DNA from: CBDUQI01 sp965369325 | GTDB lineage: Bacteria > Pseudomonadota > Gammaproteobacteria > Steroidobacterales > JBCBZW01 | Length of the DNA: 26,907 nt | Direction of reading: 5' to 3' | Assembly: GCA_965369325.1 (NCBI GenBank) | Contig: CBDUQI010000065.1 | Coordinates: 1 to 26,907, forward strand | Shown: positions 14,305-23,452 of the stretch, in pieces | Numbering within the stretch: position 1 is the stretch's first letter | Layout: every line of letters starts with the position of its first letter | Translations under genes and position numbers: made by a program | Notes under the pieces: generated by a model | Databases searched by the model: none | What the model saw: the letters and a program-made list of their open reading frames with translations, nothing else | Told to the model about the DNA's origin: nothing

Positions 14305-14322
14305 GCAGTTTGTGTCATGAAG

Positions 14323-14367
14323 TGGGCTGTCGTGGGCTAAAGGGCGCTACGACAAACAATCGTGGGT
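14323..14367 (+). promoter_or_regulatory. MraZ operator: phased TGGG repeats
   Basis: TGGGC at 14323 and 14333 are separated by exactly 5 bases. A degenerate GGCGC follows at 14343 and another TGGGT at 14363, all in 10-base phase. MraZ is known to bind tandem TGGGN repeats with 5-base spacers between its promoter and its own gene, and to repress the cluster. Confidence 0.7.
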
Positions 14368-14374
14368 AATAGGC

Positions 14375-14827
14375 ATGTTTCGCGGACCAGATCGCGTCAC
14401 GCTCGACGCCAAAGGCCGGGTCGCGGTACCAGCAAGGTATCGCGAAGGCCTGCGTGAGCATTGCGAGGGCAAGATGGTGATCACCATCGACCGCGATCGC
14501 TGTCTATTGCTGTATCCGCTGCCGGCCTGGCAGCAAATCGAGCAGGCCCTGATTGACCTACCTGGCCTGAACAGCCAGACCCGCGCCTTGCAACGTCTGA
14601 TGATCGGCCACGCGCGCGATGTGGAGCTGGATGGCCACGGCCGCGTGCGTTTGCCCGTGGAGCACCGCGAATTCGCCGGCTTGCACAAGCAACTCATGCT
14701 GATCGGGCAGGTCAACAAGCTTGAGGTGTGGGATGCCGATCGATGGGCCAGTCGCACCGACGACATGCTAGATCAGCCCAGTGACGATTTGACGATGGCA
14801 CAGGCGCTGGAGTCTTTACGCCTGTGA
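14375..14827 (+). CDS. mraZ: Transcriptional regulator MraZ
   Basis: The 150-residue protein comprises two AbrB-like MraZ domains, each with the D-x-K/H-G-R-x-x-x-P-x-x-x-R core (DAKGRVAVPARYR near 11-23; DGHGRVRLPVEHR near 88-100). MraZ forms ring-shaped oligomers that bind TGGG repeats and repress the dcw genes. Length fits the family (E. coli 152). The start is the ATG at 14375 at the MFRG motif typical of the family; the ribosome site is weak. Its own likely operator lies directly upstream. It is followed by rsmH with a short gap. Confidence 0.97.
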   Translation: MFRGPDRVTLDAKGRVAVPARYREGLREHCEGKMVITIDRDRCLLLYPLPAWQQIEQALIDLPGLNSQTRALQRLMIGHARDVELDGHGRVRLPVEHREFAGLHKQLMLIGQVNKLEVWDADRWASRTDDMLDQPSDDLTMAQALESLRL

Positions 14828-14848
14828 TATCGCGTGTGCAATGAACCG

Positions 14849-15796
14849 ATGCGCTCGCACACGCCTGTACTGCTTGAGGAGGTGCTAGCCGGCCTTGCGC
14901 CGCGTGTTGACGGGGTCTACGTGGATGCGACGTTTGGGCGCGGTGGCCACACCGGCGCGTTGCTGGCGCGGTTGGGCAGCGCGGCGAAATTGTATGCGCT
15001 GGATCGCGACCCGGCTGCGATCGCTGCCGGACACGTGCGTTTTGCTGGTGAGCCCAGATTGGTGCTTTATCGCAGCAGTTTTGGTGAGTTTGATCGGGCG
15101 CTCAAAGGCGCCGGCTATGACGGCTTGATTGACGGGGTGATGTTTGATCTCGGCGTGTCATCGCCGCAACTGGACGATCCGCAGCGCGGTTTCAGCTTCA
15201 TGCGCGATGGCCCGCTGGATATGCGGATGGACCCGGACAACGGAATTAGCGCCAGCGAGTGGCTGGCACAGGCAAGTGAGAATGAGATAGCGCGAACGGT
15301 GAGCAAATACGGCGAGGAGCGGTACTCCAGACGCATTGCGCGGGCGATTGTCCAGGCGCGCGAGGAGCGCTCGATCGCCAGCACTGCGCAACTGGTGGAG
15401 ATTATCGCAGCGGCAGTTCCCCGCGGGGAACCCGGCAAGCATGTCGCCACCCGTACGTTTCAGGCGCTGCGCATTCAGGTGAATGCTGAGCTGGCACAAA
15501 TCGAACTCGCGCTGTCGCAGGTGCTCGCACGGCTGGCACCTGGGGCGCGTTTGTGTGTGATCAGTTTCCACTCGCTGGAAGATCGCATCGTTAAGAGATT
15601 TATGCGCGATCACTCGCGGGTGGATCCCAGGCTGGCGAAGTTGCCGGTGGTGCCCGAGGGCGCACGCCCGGTATTGCGGCTGGTAAGCAAGGCGCGTCGT
15701 GCCACCGCGCAGGAAGTGCAGGATAACCCGCGTGCACGCAGCGCGGTGTTAAGGGTGGCCGAACGTATTGGTGAGGTACACACATGCGTGGGTTAA
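14849..15796 (+). CDS. rsmH: 16S rRNA N4-cytosine C1402 methyltransferase RsmH
   Basis: The 315-residue S-adenosylmethionine-dependent enzyme methylates N4 of C1402 in 16S rRNA. Motifs seen: HTPVLLEEVL at the N-terminus, VDATFGRGGHTG (SAM-binding), FDLGVSSPQLDDPQRGFSF, and VISFHSLEDRIVKRFM. Length matches E. coli RsmH (313). ATG 14849 aligns with the usual start one residue before the R/K-S/H-H-T motif; an in-frame GTG at 14834, 7 bases after mraZ, would add five residues and cannot be excluded. Its last 13 bases overlap ftsL. Confidence 0.96.
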   Translation: MRSHTPVLLEEVLAGLAPRVDGVYVDATFGRGGHTGALLARLGSAAKLYALDRDPAAIAAGHVRFAGEPRLVLYRSSFGEFDRALKGAGYDGLIDGVMFDLGVSSPQLDDPQRGFSFMRDGPLDMRMDPDNGISASEWLAQASENEIARTVSKYGEERYSRRIARAIVQAREERSIASTAQLVEIIAAAVPRGEPGKHVATRTFQALRIQVNAELAQIELALSQVLARLAPGARLCVISFHSLEDRIVKRFMRDHSRVDPRLAKLPVVPEGARPVLRLVSKARRATAQEVQDNPRARSAVLRVAERIGEVHTCVG

Positions 15797-16125
15797 GAGG
15801 TGCGGTCTTAGCGGTGTCGTGGTTTGCGGTGCTGGGCTCAGCGTTGTCAGTGGTGACCGCGCGGCATCAGGCGCGCGATGTGTTTCGCACGCTGCAGGCG
15901 CTGGAGCTGGCGCGCGATCAGCTGGACATTGAATGGAGTCAGCTCAGCATCGAGCAGGGCATGCTGGCGGACCCGGCGAATATTGAGTCGCTGGCACGTG
16001 AGCAGCTGAGTATGCGCTCGCCACGCTCGCAGGCGATTGTGTTGGTGGAGCATGAGCCTGAGGCCGAGCGCAAACGCAAACGGGTGCTGGCGCAACGGCC
16101 TGAGCCGGCGGCCCGCCGCAACTGA
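15784..16125 (+). CDS. ftsL: Cell division protein FtsL
   Basis: The 113-residue bitopic protein has a very short cytoplasmic N-terminus, one membrane segment (about 5-26), then a coiled coil (about 30-65, heptad-like RDVFRTLQALELARDQLDIE) and the conserved SLAREQLSMRSP motif. FtsL joins FtsB and FtsQ in the divisome and activates FtsWI. Identification rests on position between rsmH and ftsI, size and topology as well as sequence. The C-terminus is basic and Arg-rich. ATG 15784 overlaps the end of rsmH, suggesting translational coupling. Confidence 0.93.
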   Translation: MRGLRGAVLAVSWFAVLGSALSVVTARHQARDVFRTLQALELARDQLDIEWSQLSIEQGMLADPANIESLAREQLSMRSPRSQAIVLVEHEPEAERKRKRVLAQRPEPAARRN

Positions 16126-16142
16126 CGCAACAGAGTAGTACC

Positions 16143-18005
16143 GTGAATAAACAGCAGCGACAACAACAGCAGATGCAGGCCGCGCGCATGCGATGGCGCT
16201 CTGCTTTCGTGTTGTTCGGATTTATCGCTGTGGTGGCGGCGCTGGGCGCGCGTTCAGCGCAACTGCAGTTACGCGATCACCAAAAGTACGCGGATAAAAG
16301 CGAAGCCAGCCAATTGCGCACACGTAAACTGGCAGCGCATCGCGGCATTATTTCTGATCGCCACGGGCGCAAGCTGGCCGTCAGCACGCCGGTAGACTCA
16401 GTCGCCGCCAATCCGCGCACGCTGGTACAGCACGGGCCGGAGGAGCTTGCAGCGCTGGCGCGGGCATTGGAAGTGGATGCGGACTGGCTGATGCGACGGA
16501 TCACGCGTGATCCCCAGCAGAGCTTTGTGTATTTGCGGCGACACATGAATCCAGCGCGGGCCGAACAAGTAAAGGCTCTCGGCCTTAAGGGTATCTCCCT
16601 ACATCGTGAGTACAAGCGTTACTACCCAGTGGGTGAGGTGGCTGGCCACGTGGTGGGCTTTACCAACATTGATGATGAAGGCCAGGAAGGCCTCGAGTTG
16701 GGCTACGACGGCTGGGTGCGCGGTGAGCCGGGTGCCAAGCAGGTGTTGCTGGATGCCGGGCGTCGGGCGGTGGAGGATGTGGCTTTACTGAAGCCGGTAC
16801 GCCCGGGTAAGACGCTCACTACCAGCATTGATTTACGCATTCAGTATCTGGCCTACCGATCACTGAAAGGGGCAGTGGCCAAGCACCGGGCTGCATCCGG
16901 TTCGGTGGTGGTGATTGATGTGGGTACGGGTGAGGTGTTGGCGATCGCCAACCAGCCCAGCTACAACCCTAATGATCGCCGCCAGTACCTGCCGCGCTTG
17001 CATCGCAATCGCGCAGTCACCGATATTTTCGAGCCGGGCTCCAGCTTTAAGACAATGGTGATGGCGTGTGCTCTGGAAAGTGGCGACTACCTGCCCGGCA
17101 CCATGATCGATACCTCGCCAGGTGAAGTGGAGATCGGCGGTAAGGTTATTAAGGACCGCAGCAACTTCGGTCGCATAGATGCCACCACTATCCTGGCTCG
17201 CTCCAGCAATGTGGGGATTACGCGCATCAGCCAGACCTTGCCCTCCAGCGAGCTGTGGCAGTGTTTGTCGCAACTGGGTTTGGGGCAACTGACTGGCAGC
17301 GGATTCCCGGGCGAGTCGGCCGGAGTGCTGCGCAATCATCAGCATTGGCGCCCGATTGGGCAGGCGACGTTGAGTTACGGTTACGGCTTGTCGGTGACAA
17401 CGTTGCAGTTGGCGCAGGCGTATGCCGCGATCGGCGCCGGCGGTGTCCGCTACCCGATGAGTTTTCTAAAACTGGACTCCGCCCCCGTAGGCCATCGGGT
17501 GCTGAGTGAGCAAACAGCCATTGATCTGATCGCCATGCTGGAGCGAGTGGTGGGCAAAGGAGGCACCGGTATGCAAGCCGCCGTTGCGGGCTATCGCATT
17601 GCCGGCAAAACCGGTACCGCATGGAAGTCTGAGGCCGGCGGCTATTCGCGTGACCGGTACCTGGCGGTGTTCGCGGGCCTGGCGCCCGCAAGCGCGCCGC
17701 GCGTGGCTGCTGTCGTCGTCATTGATGAACCGGCGGCAGGGGCGTACCACGGTGGTGATGTGGCGGCGCCGGTGTTCTCGGAAATTATGTCTGACGCGTT
17801 GCGTCTGTTGGCTGTGCCCCCTGATGCACGCCCCGGCGCGCCCGGCATCGGCATCCCGGTGCAAGCACAGGTCATTATGCCGCCGGCCGGTGCAGGCGTG
17901 GGTGCGGCGCCGACGGGCGATCCTGTTGTCGCCGCGGAAGCTGTTGGCACTGCGCCCGCCGTCGCGGTTAGCGGCGGCGCCCTGACGCTAGAGGGCGGGC
18001 GGTAG
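16143..18005 (+). CDS. ftsI: Septal peptidoglycan transpeptidase FtsI (PBP3)
   Basis: The 620-residue class B penicillin-binding protein cross-links septal peptidoglycan with FtsW. A Gln-rich cytoplasmic start precedes a membrane anchor (about 19-38) and the non-catalytic pedestal (about 60-220, with RGIISDRHGRKLAVS). The transpeptidase domain has SSFK with nucleophile Ser300, SSN at 354-356 and KTGT at 489-492, close to E. coli positions 307, 359 and 494. After residue ~560 comes a tail of about 60 residues rich in Ala, Pro, Val and Gly that is absent from E. coli PBP3 (588 residues). The start is GTG 16143, 17 bases after ftsL. Confidence 0.97.
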   Translation: MNKQQRQQQQMQAARMRWRSAFVLFGFIAVVAALGARSAQLQLRDHQKYADKSEASQLRTRKLAAHRGIISDRHGRKLAVSTPVDSVAANPRTLVQHGPEELAALARALEVDADWLMRRITRDPQQSFVYLRRHMNPARAEQVKALGLKGISLHREYKRYYPVGEVAGHVVGFTNIDDEGQEGLELGYDGWVRGEPGAKQVLLDAGRRAVEDVALLKPVRPGKTLTTSIDLRIQYLAYRSLKGAVAKHRAASGSVVVIDVGTGEVLAIANQPSYNPNDRRQYLPRLHRNRAVTDIFEPGSSFKTMVMACALESGDYLPGTMIDTSPGEVEIGGKVIKDRSNFGRIDATTILARSSNVGITRISQTLPSSELWQCLSQLGLGQLTGSGFPGESAGVLRNHQHWRPIGQATLSYGYGLSVTTLQLAQAYAAIGAGGVRYPMSFLKLDSAPVGHRVLSEQTAIDLIAMLERVVGKGGTGMQAAVAGYRIAGKTGTAWKSEAGGYSRDRYLAVFAGLAPASAPRVAAVVVIDEPAAGAYHGGDVAAPVFSEIMSDALRLLAVPPDARPGAPGIGIPVQAQVIMPPAGAGVGAAPTGDPVVAAEAVGTAPAVAVSGGALTLEGGR

Positions 18006-18043
18006 TAGTGGGACGAACGGACGAGTACAGCGGGACGAAAGCA

Positions 18044-19537
18044 ATGCAGATGCCCAAATTCAGGCTCGCCGATCTGCTGGCCGATTTAGCCCAAGGCCCG
18101 GTGCCCGATTGCACTGTGGAAGACATCACGCTCGACAGCCGGCAGGTGAGTGAGGGCGCGCTGTTTTTGGCCGTCGCGGGTGCTCAAGTGCATGGCCTTA
18201 CCTTCGCGCGGGCTGCGGCCGCGGCCGGCGCCGTCGCGCTCGCTTATGAGCCCGTGCCGGGGTTACAAATGCCCGATTGCGATATCCCGATGGTGCCGGT
18301 GCCACATCTGGCTAGCCTCACCGGGCGCCTGGCGCATCGGTTTTTCGCCGAGCCGTCCCTGGGGCTGGCGGTGACCGGCGTGACCGGCACCAACGGAAAA
18401 ACGACGACGGCACATTTGATTGCCCATGCCTTAACGCAGGTCAACATTCAGTGCGGTTTTGTTGGCACGATCGGGGCCGGCATGGTCGGCACACTGGAGC
18501 CGGCGCAGCTCACGACGCCCGATGCTGTGAGCGTGCACCGTTTGCTGATGCAATTTGCTCAAAACGGGGCCAACTCGGTCGCGATGGAAGTGTCTTCGCA
18601 CGCGTTGGATCAGGGGCGGGTGGCGGCGGTGCGCTTTCGCAACGCCGTGTTCACGAATCTCACCCGCGATCATCTGGATTATCACGGCAGCTATGAGGCC
18701 TACGCGCGTGCCAAGGCCAGTCTGTTTGCGGCCCACCATCCGCAGAACATGGTGATTAATGTGGATGATGAGTTCGGCAGTGCGTTGGCCAGCCGTATGG
18801 CGGCGCACGGCCGCCTGGTGGTCACCGGCGCTGGCGCTGCGAAGGCACGCCTGCAGGACGCACAACGGCTGATTCTGGAAACGGTTACCCCACAAACCGC
18901 CGGGCTCCTAATTAACATCAATGGCAGTTGGGGGCCGGCGCGCATCGAATCACCACTGTTGGGCCGCTTTAATGCTGGCAATCTTATTAACGCGCTGGCC
19001 GTACTGTTGTTACAAGATGTGCCGCTGGCGATCGCTTGCGAAGCATTGTCCAAACTGCCGCCACCTGCTGGGCGCATGGAGTTGTATCTGCCGGCGCAAG
19101 CGGGTGCCGGCCCGCAAGTTATCGTGGACTATGCCCACACGCCTGATGCACTAGCCAAAGCCCTGCAGGCGCTTCGCGAGCATTGCCGTGGACGCCTGTG
19201 GTGCGTGTTTGGTTGCGGCGGCGATCGCGATCCAGGCAAACGCCCTCAAATGGCGGCGGCAGCGGATGCGCTGGCCGATCATCTGGTCATCACTGATGAT
19301 AATCCGCGCACGGAAGATCCAGGGCAGATTGTGCAAGACATGCTGGGAGCGATTAAACACCATCCGGCTGAGGTGATCCACGACCGTCGCGATGCTATTG
19401 CCTACGCGCTGGCCGGCGCTGAGCCGTCGGATGTCGTGCTGATCGCAGGTAAGGGCCACGAGCCCTACCAGATTCGCGGCACCAAACGTGTGGATTTCAG
19501 TGATGCGCAAGTCGTGCGCGAGATTCTGGAGACCTGA
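18044..19537 (+). CDS. murE: UDP-N-acetylmuramoyl-dipeptide:meso-diaminopimelate ligase MurE
   Basis: The 497-residue ATP-dependent ligase adds the third residue of the stem peptide. The P-loop GVTGTNGKTTT is at about 112-122. DNPRTEDP near residue 420 carries the DNPR signature of enzymes that select meso-diaminopimelate and not lysine, which supports a Gram-negative wall. Length matches E. coli MurE (495). ATG 18044 is chosen because homologues begin close to this point; GTG 18008, 2 bases after ftsI, is in frame and would add 12 residues. It is followed by murF with a 1-base gap. Confidence 0.97.
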   Translation: MQMPKFRLADLLADLAQGPVPDCTVEDITLDSRQVSEGALFLAVAGAQVHGLTFARAAAAAGAVALAYEPVPGLQMPDCDIPMVPVPHLASLTGRLAHRFFAEPSLGLAVTGVTGTNGKTTTAHLIAHALTQVNIQCGFVGTIGAGMVGTLEPAQLTTPDAVSVHRLLMQFAQNGANSVAMEVSSHALDQGRVAAVRFRNAVFTNLTRDHLDYHGSYEAYARAKASLFAAHHPQNMVINVDDEFGSALASRMAAHGRLVVTGAGAAKARLQDAQRLILETVTPQTAGLLININGSWGPARIESPLLGRFNAGNLINALAVLLLQDVPLAIACEALSKLPPPAGRMELYLPAQAGAGPQVIVDYAHTPDALAKALQALREHCRGRLWCVFGCGGDRDPGKRPQMAAAADALADHLVITDDNPRTEDPGQIVQDMLGAIKHHPAEVIHDRRDAIAYALAGAEPSDVVLIAGKGHEPYQIRGTKRVDFSDAQVVREILET

Positions 19538-19538
19538 C

Positions 19539-20954
19539 GTGAGCGAAGGACGCATGTCAACACTCGCAAACGTCGTGACCGGTCGTCTGAGCGGAGGCGA
19601 TGCTTTTTATCGCGGAGTTAGCACGGATTCCCGGCGGGCGCTTCCCGGGCATCTGTTTGTGGCCCTGCGTGGCCCGAGCTTTGACGCACACGATTTCCTT
19701 ACCGATGTGATGGCGCAAGGCGCCGCAGGTGCCCTGGTTGAGACACCCGCAGAAATTGAGTTGCCGCAGGTGGAAGTACTTGATACGCGCGAGGCCCTGG
19801 GGGCGATGGCTGCGGCCTGGCGTGCGAGTTTAAGTCCCAAAGTGATTGGGGTGACCGGCAGCAACGGCAAAACCACCGTGAAGGAAATGATTGCCTCGAT
19901 TTTGAGCCCGTGTATGGCGACGCTGGCGACGGCCGGCAATTTTAACAACGACATTGGTTTGCCGCTGACGCTGTTACGCTTGTCGAAAGAGCATCGTGCT
20001 GCGGTAATCGAGATTGGCACCAGCGCCCCGGGTGAGATCGCCAGCTTGGCCCAATTGGCCAGCCCCCAGATTGGGGTGGTAACGAATGCCTCTGCGGCGC
20101 ATCTGCAGGGCTTGGGCACCGTCGCTAACGTGGTGCGCGAAAAAGGTGCCATGTTCAGTACGCTGCCGGCCGATGGCATCGCCATTATCAATGCCGACGA
20201 TGCCGGTGCACCAGTGTGGCATGAAATGGCTGCCGATCGCCGCGTGCTCAGTTTCGGGCAGAACGCGCAGGCCGATTTTCAGGTAAGCAACGTGCGCCAC
20301 CAACTGGAGGTGAATGCGGACGGCACAACCATGCTTGGTGTGCAGTTTGAGCTGGCTTTTGCGGGTGAGACGGTGGGCGTTATGGTGCCACTCGCCGGTC
20401 AGCACAACGCGCTGAACGCCGCCGCCGCAGCCGCCGCGGCGTGGGCACTCGGCGTCGACCGGGCGGCGATTGTTGCAGGCTTGGCCCGGGTCCATCCGGT
20501 GGGCGGCCGTTTGCAATGGCATCGCGCGGACACCGGCGGTTGCCTGATTGATGACACCTACAACGCTAACCCCGCCTCTGTGGTCGCCGCCATCGATGTG
20601 TTGAGTGCGTTGCCGGGCAATGGCTGGCTAGTGCTGGGCGATATGGGCGAGCTTGGTGAGAATCCGCAGGCACGTCACGCCGCGATTGGCGAGCAGGCGC
20701 GACACGCGGGCGTGAGTCGATTGTTTTCGTTAGGCCCGATGAGCGCACACGCGGCTGCCGCGTTTGGCAAGAACGGCGAGGCGTTCGATGACGTGCAGGA
20801 GCTGATTATCATGTTGCGTGCACACGCCGGCGAGCATGACCATCTGTTGGTAAAGGGTTCACGCAGCGCGCGTATGGAGCGGGTGGTGGCCGCGTTAGCG
20901 GCACCAGCGGATTCGGCGGCAATGCCAGGAGGTGATGCATGCTCTTCTACCTGA
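19539..20954 (+). CDS. murF: UDP-MurNAc-tripeptide:D-Ala-D-Ala ligase MurF
   Basis: The 471-residue ligase attaches D-Ala-D-Ala, finishing the UDP-MurNAc-pentapeptide. Motifs: STDSRRALPGHLFVALRGPSFDAHDF near the N-terminus, P-loop GVTGSNGKTTVKEM, NFNNDIGLPLTLL and DDTYNANP. GTG 19539 has GGAG 7 bases upstream; ATG 19554 has AAGGA only 3 bases upstream and gives 466 residues, so either could be used. Its 3-prime end overlaps mraY by 16 bases and holds mraY's ribosome site. Confidence 0.96.
   Translation: MSEGRMSTLANVVTGRLSGGDAFYRGVSTDSRRALPGHLFVALRGPSFDAHDFLTDVMAQGAAGALVETPAEIELPQVEVLDTREALGAMAAAWRASLSPKVIGVTGSNGKTTVKEMIASILSPCMATLATAGNFNNDIGLPLTLLRLSKEHRAAVIEIGTSAPGEIASLAQLASPQIGVVTNASAAHLQGLGTVANVVREKGAMFSTLPADGIAIINADDAGAPVWHEMAADRRVLSFGQNAQADFQVSNVRHQLEVNADGTTMLGVQFELAFAGETVGVMVPLAGQHNALNAAAAAAAAWALGVDRAAIVAGLARVHPVGGRLQWHRADTGGCLIDDTYNANPASVVAAIDVLSALPGNGWLVLGDMGELGENPQARHAAIGEQARHAGVSRLFSLGPMSAHAAAAFGKNGEAFDDVQELIIMLRAHAGEHDHLLVKGSRSARMERVVAALAAPADSAAMPGGDACSST
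20927..20934 (+). promoter_or_regulatory. Exceptionally strong ribosome binding site for mraY inside murF
   Basis: AGGAGGTG is fully complementary to the 16S rRNA 3-prime end and lies 4 bases before ATG 20939, within the last codons of murF. It is the best such site in the cluster and fixes the mraY start. Confidence 0.8.
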
Positions 20955-22021
20955 CTCAAATGCTCACGGAAGTACAGTCGGGCTTTAACGTGTTCGGCTA
21001 CCTCACGATGCGGGCGATTCTTGGCGCACTCACCGCGTTGGCTATTTCGCTGCTTGTCGGGCCGGTGATGATCAAGCGACTGTCGTTCCATCAGATCGGG
21101 CAGACAGTGCGCGAAGACGGGCCGAAAGCACATTTTGACAAAGCTGGCACGCCGACCATGGGCGGCGCACTAATTCTGGTGGCGGTGTCGGTCACTACGC
21201 TGCTGTGGGCCAATCTTGAAAATCGTTTTGTCTGGATAGTGCTGGCCGTCACGCTGGCGTTTGGGCTCATTGGGTTTGTTGATGATTACCGCAAACTCAT
21301 TTTGCAGGACAGTGCTGGCTTGCGCGCCGGGTGGAAATTTTTCTGGCAGTCACTGGCCGGACTAGGTGGGGCGCTGGCGCTTTACAGCACCGCTCAGACC
21401 CCGCAGGAAACTGCGCTGCTGCTGCCGTTCTTCAAAGACGTCGCACTGCCGCTTGGTGGGGCCTACGTGTTACTCGCCTACTTTGTCATTGTAGGGACCA
21501 GCAACGCCGTGAATTTAACCGACGGACTGGACGGATTGGCGATCTTACCTGCAGTTATGGTGGGCGGTGCTTTGGGTGTTTTTGCCTACGCTACCGGCAA
21601 CGTGAATTTCTCCGCCTACCTGGGCATTCCTTACATCGCGGGCGTTGGCGAATTGCTGGTGTTCTGCGGGGCGTTGGGCGGGGCAGGTCTGGGCTTTTTG
21701 TGGTTCAACACTTATCCCGCCCAAGTGTTTATGGGCGATATCGGGGCGCTTGCCATCGGCGCGGCGCTGGGTACCGTCGCGGTGATCGTGCGCCAGGAAC
21801 TGGTGCTGATGATTATGGGCGGCGTGTTCGTGATCGAGACCGTCTCGGTCATCCTGCAGGTGGCATCGTTCAAGCTGACCGGCCGGCGGATTTTTCGTAT
21901 GGCGCCGCTGCATCACCACTTCGAACTAAAAGGTTGGGCGGAACCAAAAGTAATCGTTCGCTTCTGGATTATTACCGTCATTCTAGTGCTGGCCGGATTG
22001 GCCACACTCAAGTTGCGTTAG
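20939..22021 (+). CDS. mraY: Phospho-N-acetylmuramoyl-pentapeptide transferase MraY
   Basis: The 360-residue polytopic membrane enzyme, the same length as in E. coli, transfers phospho-MurNAc-pentapeptide to undecaprenyl phosphate, making lipid I. About ten hydrophobic segments are apparent. Signatures: KAGTPTMGGAL, the acidic DDYRKL, NAVNLTDGLDGLA, MGDIGALAIG and HHHFELKGW. A C-terminal hydrophobic segment ends LATLKLR. The start is fixed by a perfect ribosome site. The next gene, murD, begins 60 bases after the stop, the longest gap in this part of the cluster. Confidence 0.98.
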   Translation: MLFYLTQMLTEVQSGFNVFGYLTMRAILGALTALAISLLVGPVMIKRLSFHQIGQTVREDGPKAHFDKAGTPTMGGALILVAVSVTTLLWANLENRFVWIVLAVTLAFGLIGFVDDYRKLILQDSAGLRAGWKFFWQSLAGLGGALALYSTAQTPQETALLLPFFKDVALPLGGAYVLLAYFVIVGTSNAVNLTDGLDGLAILPAVMVGGALGVFAYATGNVNFSAYLGIPYIAGVGELLVFCGALGGAGLGFLWFNTYPAQVFMGDIGALAIGAALGTVAVIVRQELVLMIMGGVFVIETVSVILQVASFKLTGRRIFRMAPLHHHFELKGWAEPKVIVRFWIITVILVLAGLATLKLR

Positions 22022-22081
22022 GCGCTGGATCGGGAAGGCATGCTTGCAGACTCAAGTACAACGCGACCGGAGGCAGGGCAA

Positions 22082-23452
22082 ATGAGCAGCCGCTCAACCC
22101 ATGCGTCTGCCTGCGGGCACACGATCGTATTGGGGCTGGGTGCGACTGGTTTGTCGTGCGCGCGCTATCTGGCTGCCCAGGGCCGATCGGTGGTGGTGAT
22201 GGATACGCGCGAGCGCCCGCCAGGCGCGCCTGCGCTGCAGGCTCAGTTACCGAATGTGCCGTTGCTGCGCGGCGAGTTTGATGCAGAGCATTTGCGCCGC
22301 GCCAGCCAGGTGGTGATTTCGCCGGGTGTAGCACCCGAGCATCCTGCCGTGCATCAGGCACGTGTGAGTGGCGTCGAGGTGGTCGGCGACATTGAACTGT
22401 TTTTGCGGCATCTTGGCGCCAAAGCTGGCAGTTCGTTGGTCGCGATTACTGGCAGCAATGGCAAGAGCACGGTGACGAGCCTGGTGGGCAAGATACTGCA
22501 ACACGCCGGTATGCGCGCCGAGGTGGGCGGCAATCTGGGCGATCCGGCACTGGAACTACTGGGTAATGAGCAGGCCGTGCAGGCCTGGGCGCTGGAGTTG
22601 TCCAGCTTTCAGTTGCAGAGCACGCAGTCGATGCGCAGTGTCGCGAGTGTGGTTTTGAACGTCTCCGCCGACCACCTCGATCGACACGGCAGCATGGCAG
22701 CCTACGCCGAGGCAAAAGGGGTGGTGTACCAAAACACCGCACTGGCGGTGGTCAACCGGCAGGATCCGGTTGCCAGTGCGTTGGCGAGCGAGTGCGAACG
22801 CGTTGTGTCGTTCGGGCTGGATGAACCGGAACCCGGTCACTACGGTCTAGTCCATCACCAGCAGCAGCTATGGTTGGCGCACGGCGACCAGGCTCTGATG
22901 CCGGCGGCAAAGCTCGCCATGATCGGACGTCACAATTTGGCGAACGCATTGGCTGCGTTGGCGCTGTGCGAGCCATTTGAATTGAATTTGGTGGATGCGA
23001 TTGACGTATTGTCTTCGTTCGGTGGCTTGGCGCACCGGACCGAGGTGGTCGCACGGATTGGCGAGGTAAGGTTCGTCAACGATTCCAAGGCCACCAACGT
23101 TGGCGCCGCGCAGGCCGCCATCGGTGGCATCGAGCAGGGCAAAGTGGTACTCATCGCGGGCGGGCAGGGCAAGGGCGCGGATTTCTCGCCGCTCGCCGAT
23201 GCGCTGGCCCAACGCGCACGGGCCGCCGTGTTGATTGGCGAAGATGCAGATCGAATGGCCGCCGTGCTTAAAGGCGCATGTGCGCTCCACCGCGCAAACT
23301 CCATGTCCGAGGCAGTGGCCGAAGCTGCGACAATCGCACAACCAGGCGATACCGTATTGCTGTCACCCGCCTGCGCCAGTTTCGACATGTTTGCCGGCTT
23401 TGCGGCGCGTGGGGATGCTTTCCGCGCAGCCGTGCAGGCGTTGGCACAATGA
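22082..23452 (+). CDS. murD: UDP-N-acetylmuramoyl-L-alanine:D-glutamate ligase MurD
   Basis: The 456-residue ligase adds D-glutamate to UDP-MurNAc-L-Ala. The N-terminal uridine-nucleotide-binding segment reads IVLGLGATGLSCARYL; the P-loop is AITGSNGKSTVTSL; NDSKATN and the AGGQGKGADFSPL segment follow. ATG 22082 is chosen for GGAGG 8 bases upstream; an upstream in-frame start at 22040 adds 14 unrelated residues. The stop overlaps ftsW as ATGA. Slightly longer than E. coli MurD (438). Confidence 0.97.
   Translation: MSSRSTHASACGHTIVLGLGATGLSCARYLAAQGRSVVVMDTRERPPGAPALQAQLPNVPLLRGEFDAEHLRRASQVVISPGVAPEHPAVHQARVSGVEVVGDIELFLRHLGAKAGSSLVAITGSNGKSTVTSLVGKILQHAGMRAEVGGNLGDPALELLGNEQAVQAWALELSSFQLQSTQSMRSVASVVLNVSADHLDRHGSMAAYAEAKGVVYQNTALAVVNRQDPVASALASECERVVSFGLDEPEPGHYGLVHHQQQLWLAHGDQALMPAAKLAMIGRHNLANALAALALCEPFELNLVDAIDVLSSFGGLAHRTEVVARIGEVRFVNDSKATNVGAAQAAIGGIEQGKVVLIAGGQGKGADFSPLADALAQRARAAVLIGEDADRMAAVLKGACALHRANSMSEAVAEAATIAQPGDTVLLSPACASFDMFAGFAARGDAFRAAVQALAQ

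Noticed and set aside
21331..22281. 316-codon plus-strand frame across mraY and murD
   Set aside because: It is out of frame with two unmistakable genes, Arg-rich and low in hydrophobic periodicity; a GC-rich shadow.
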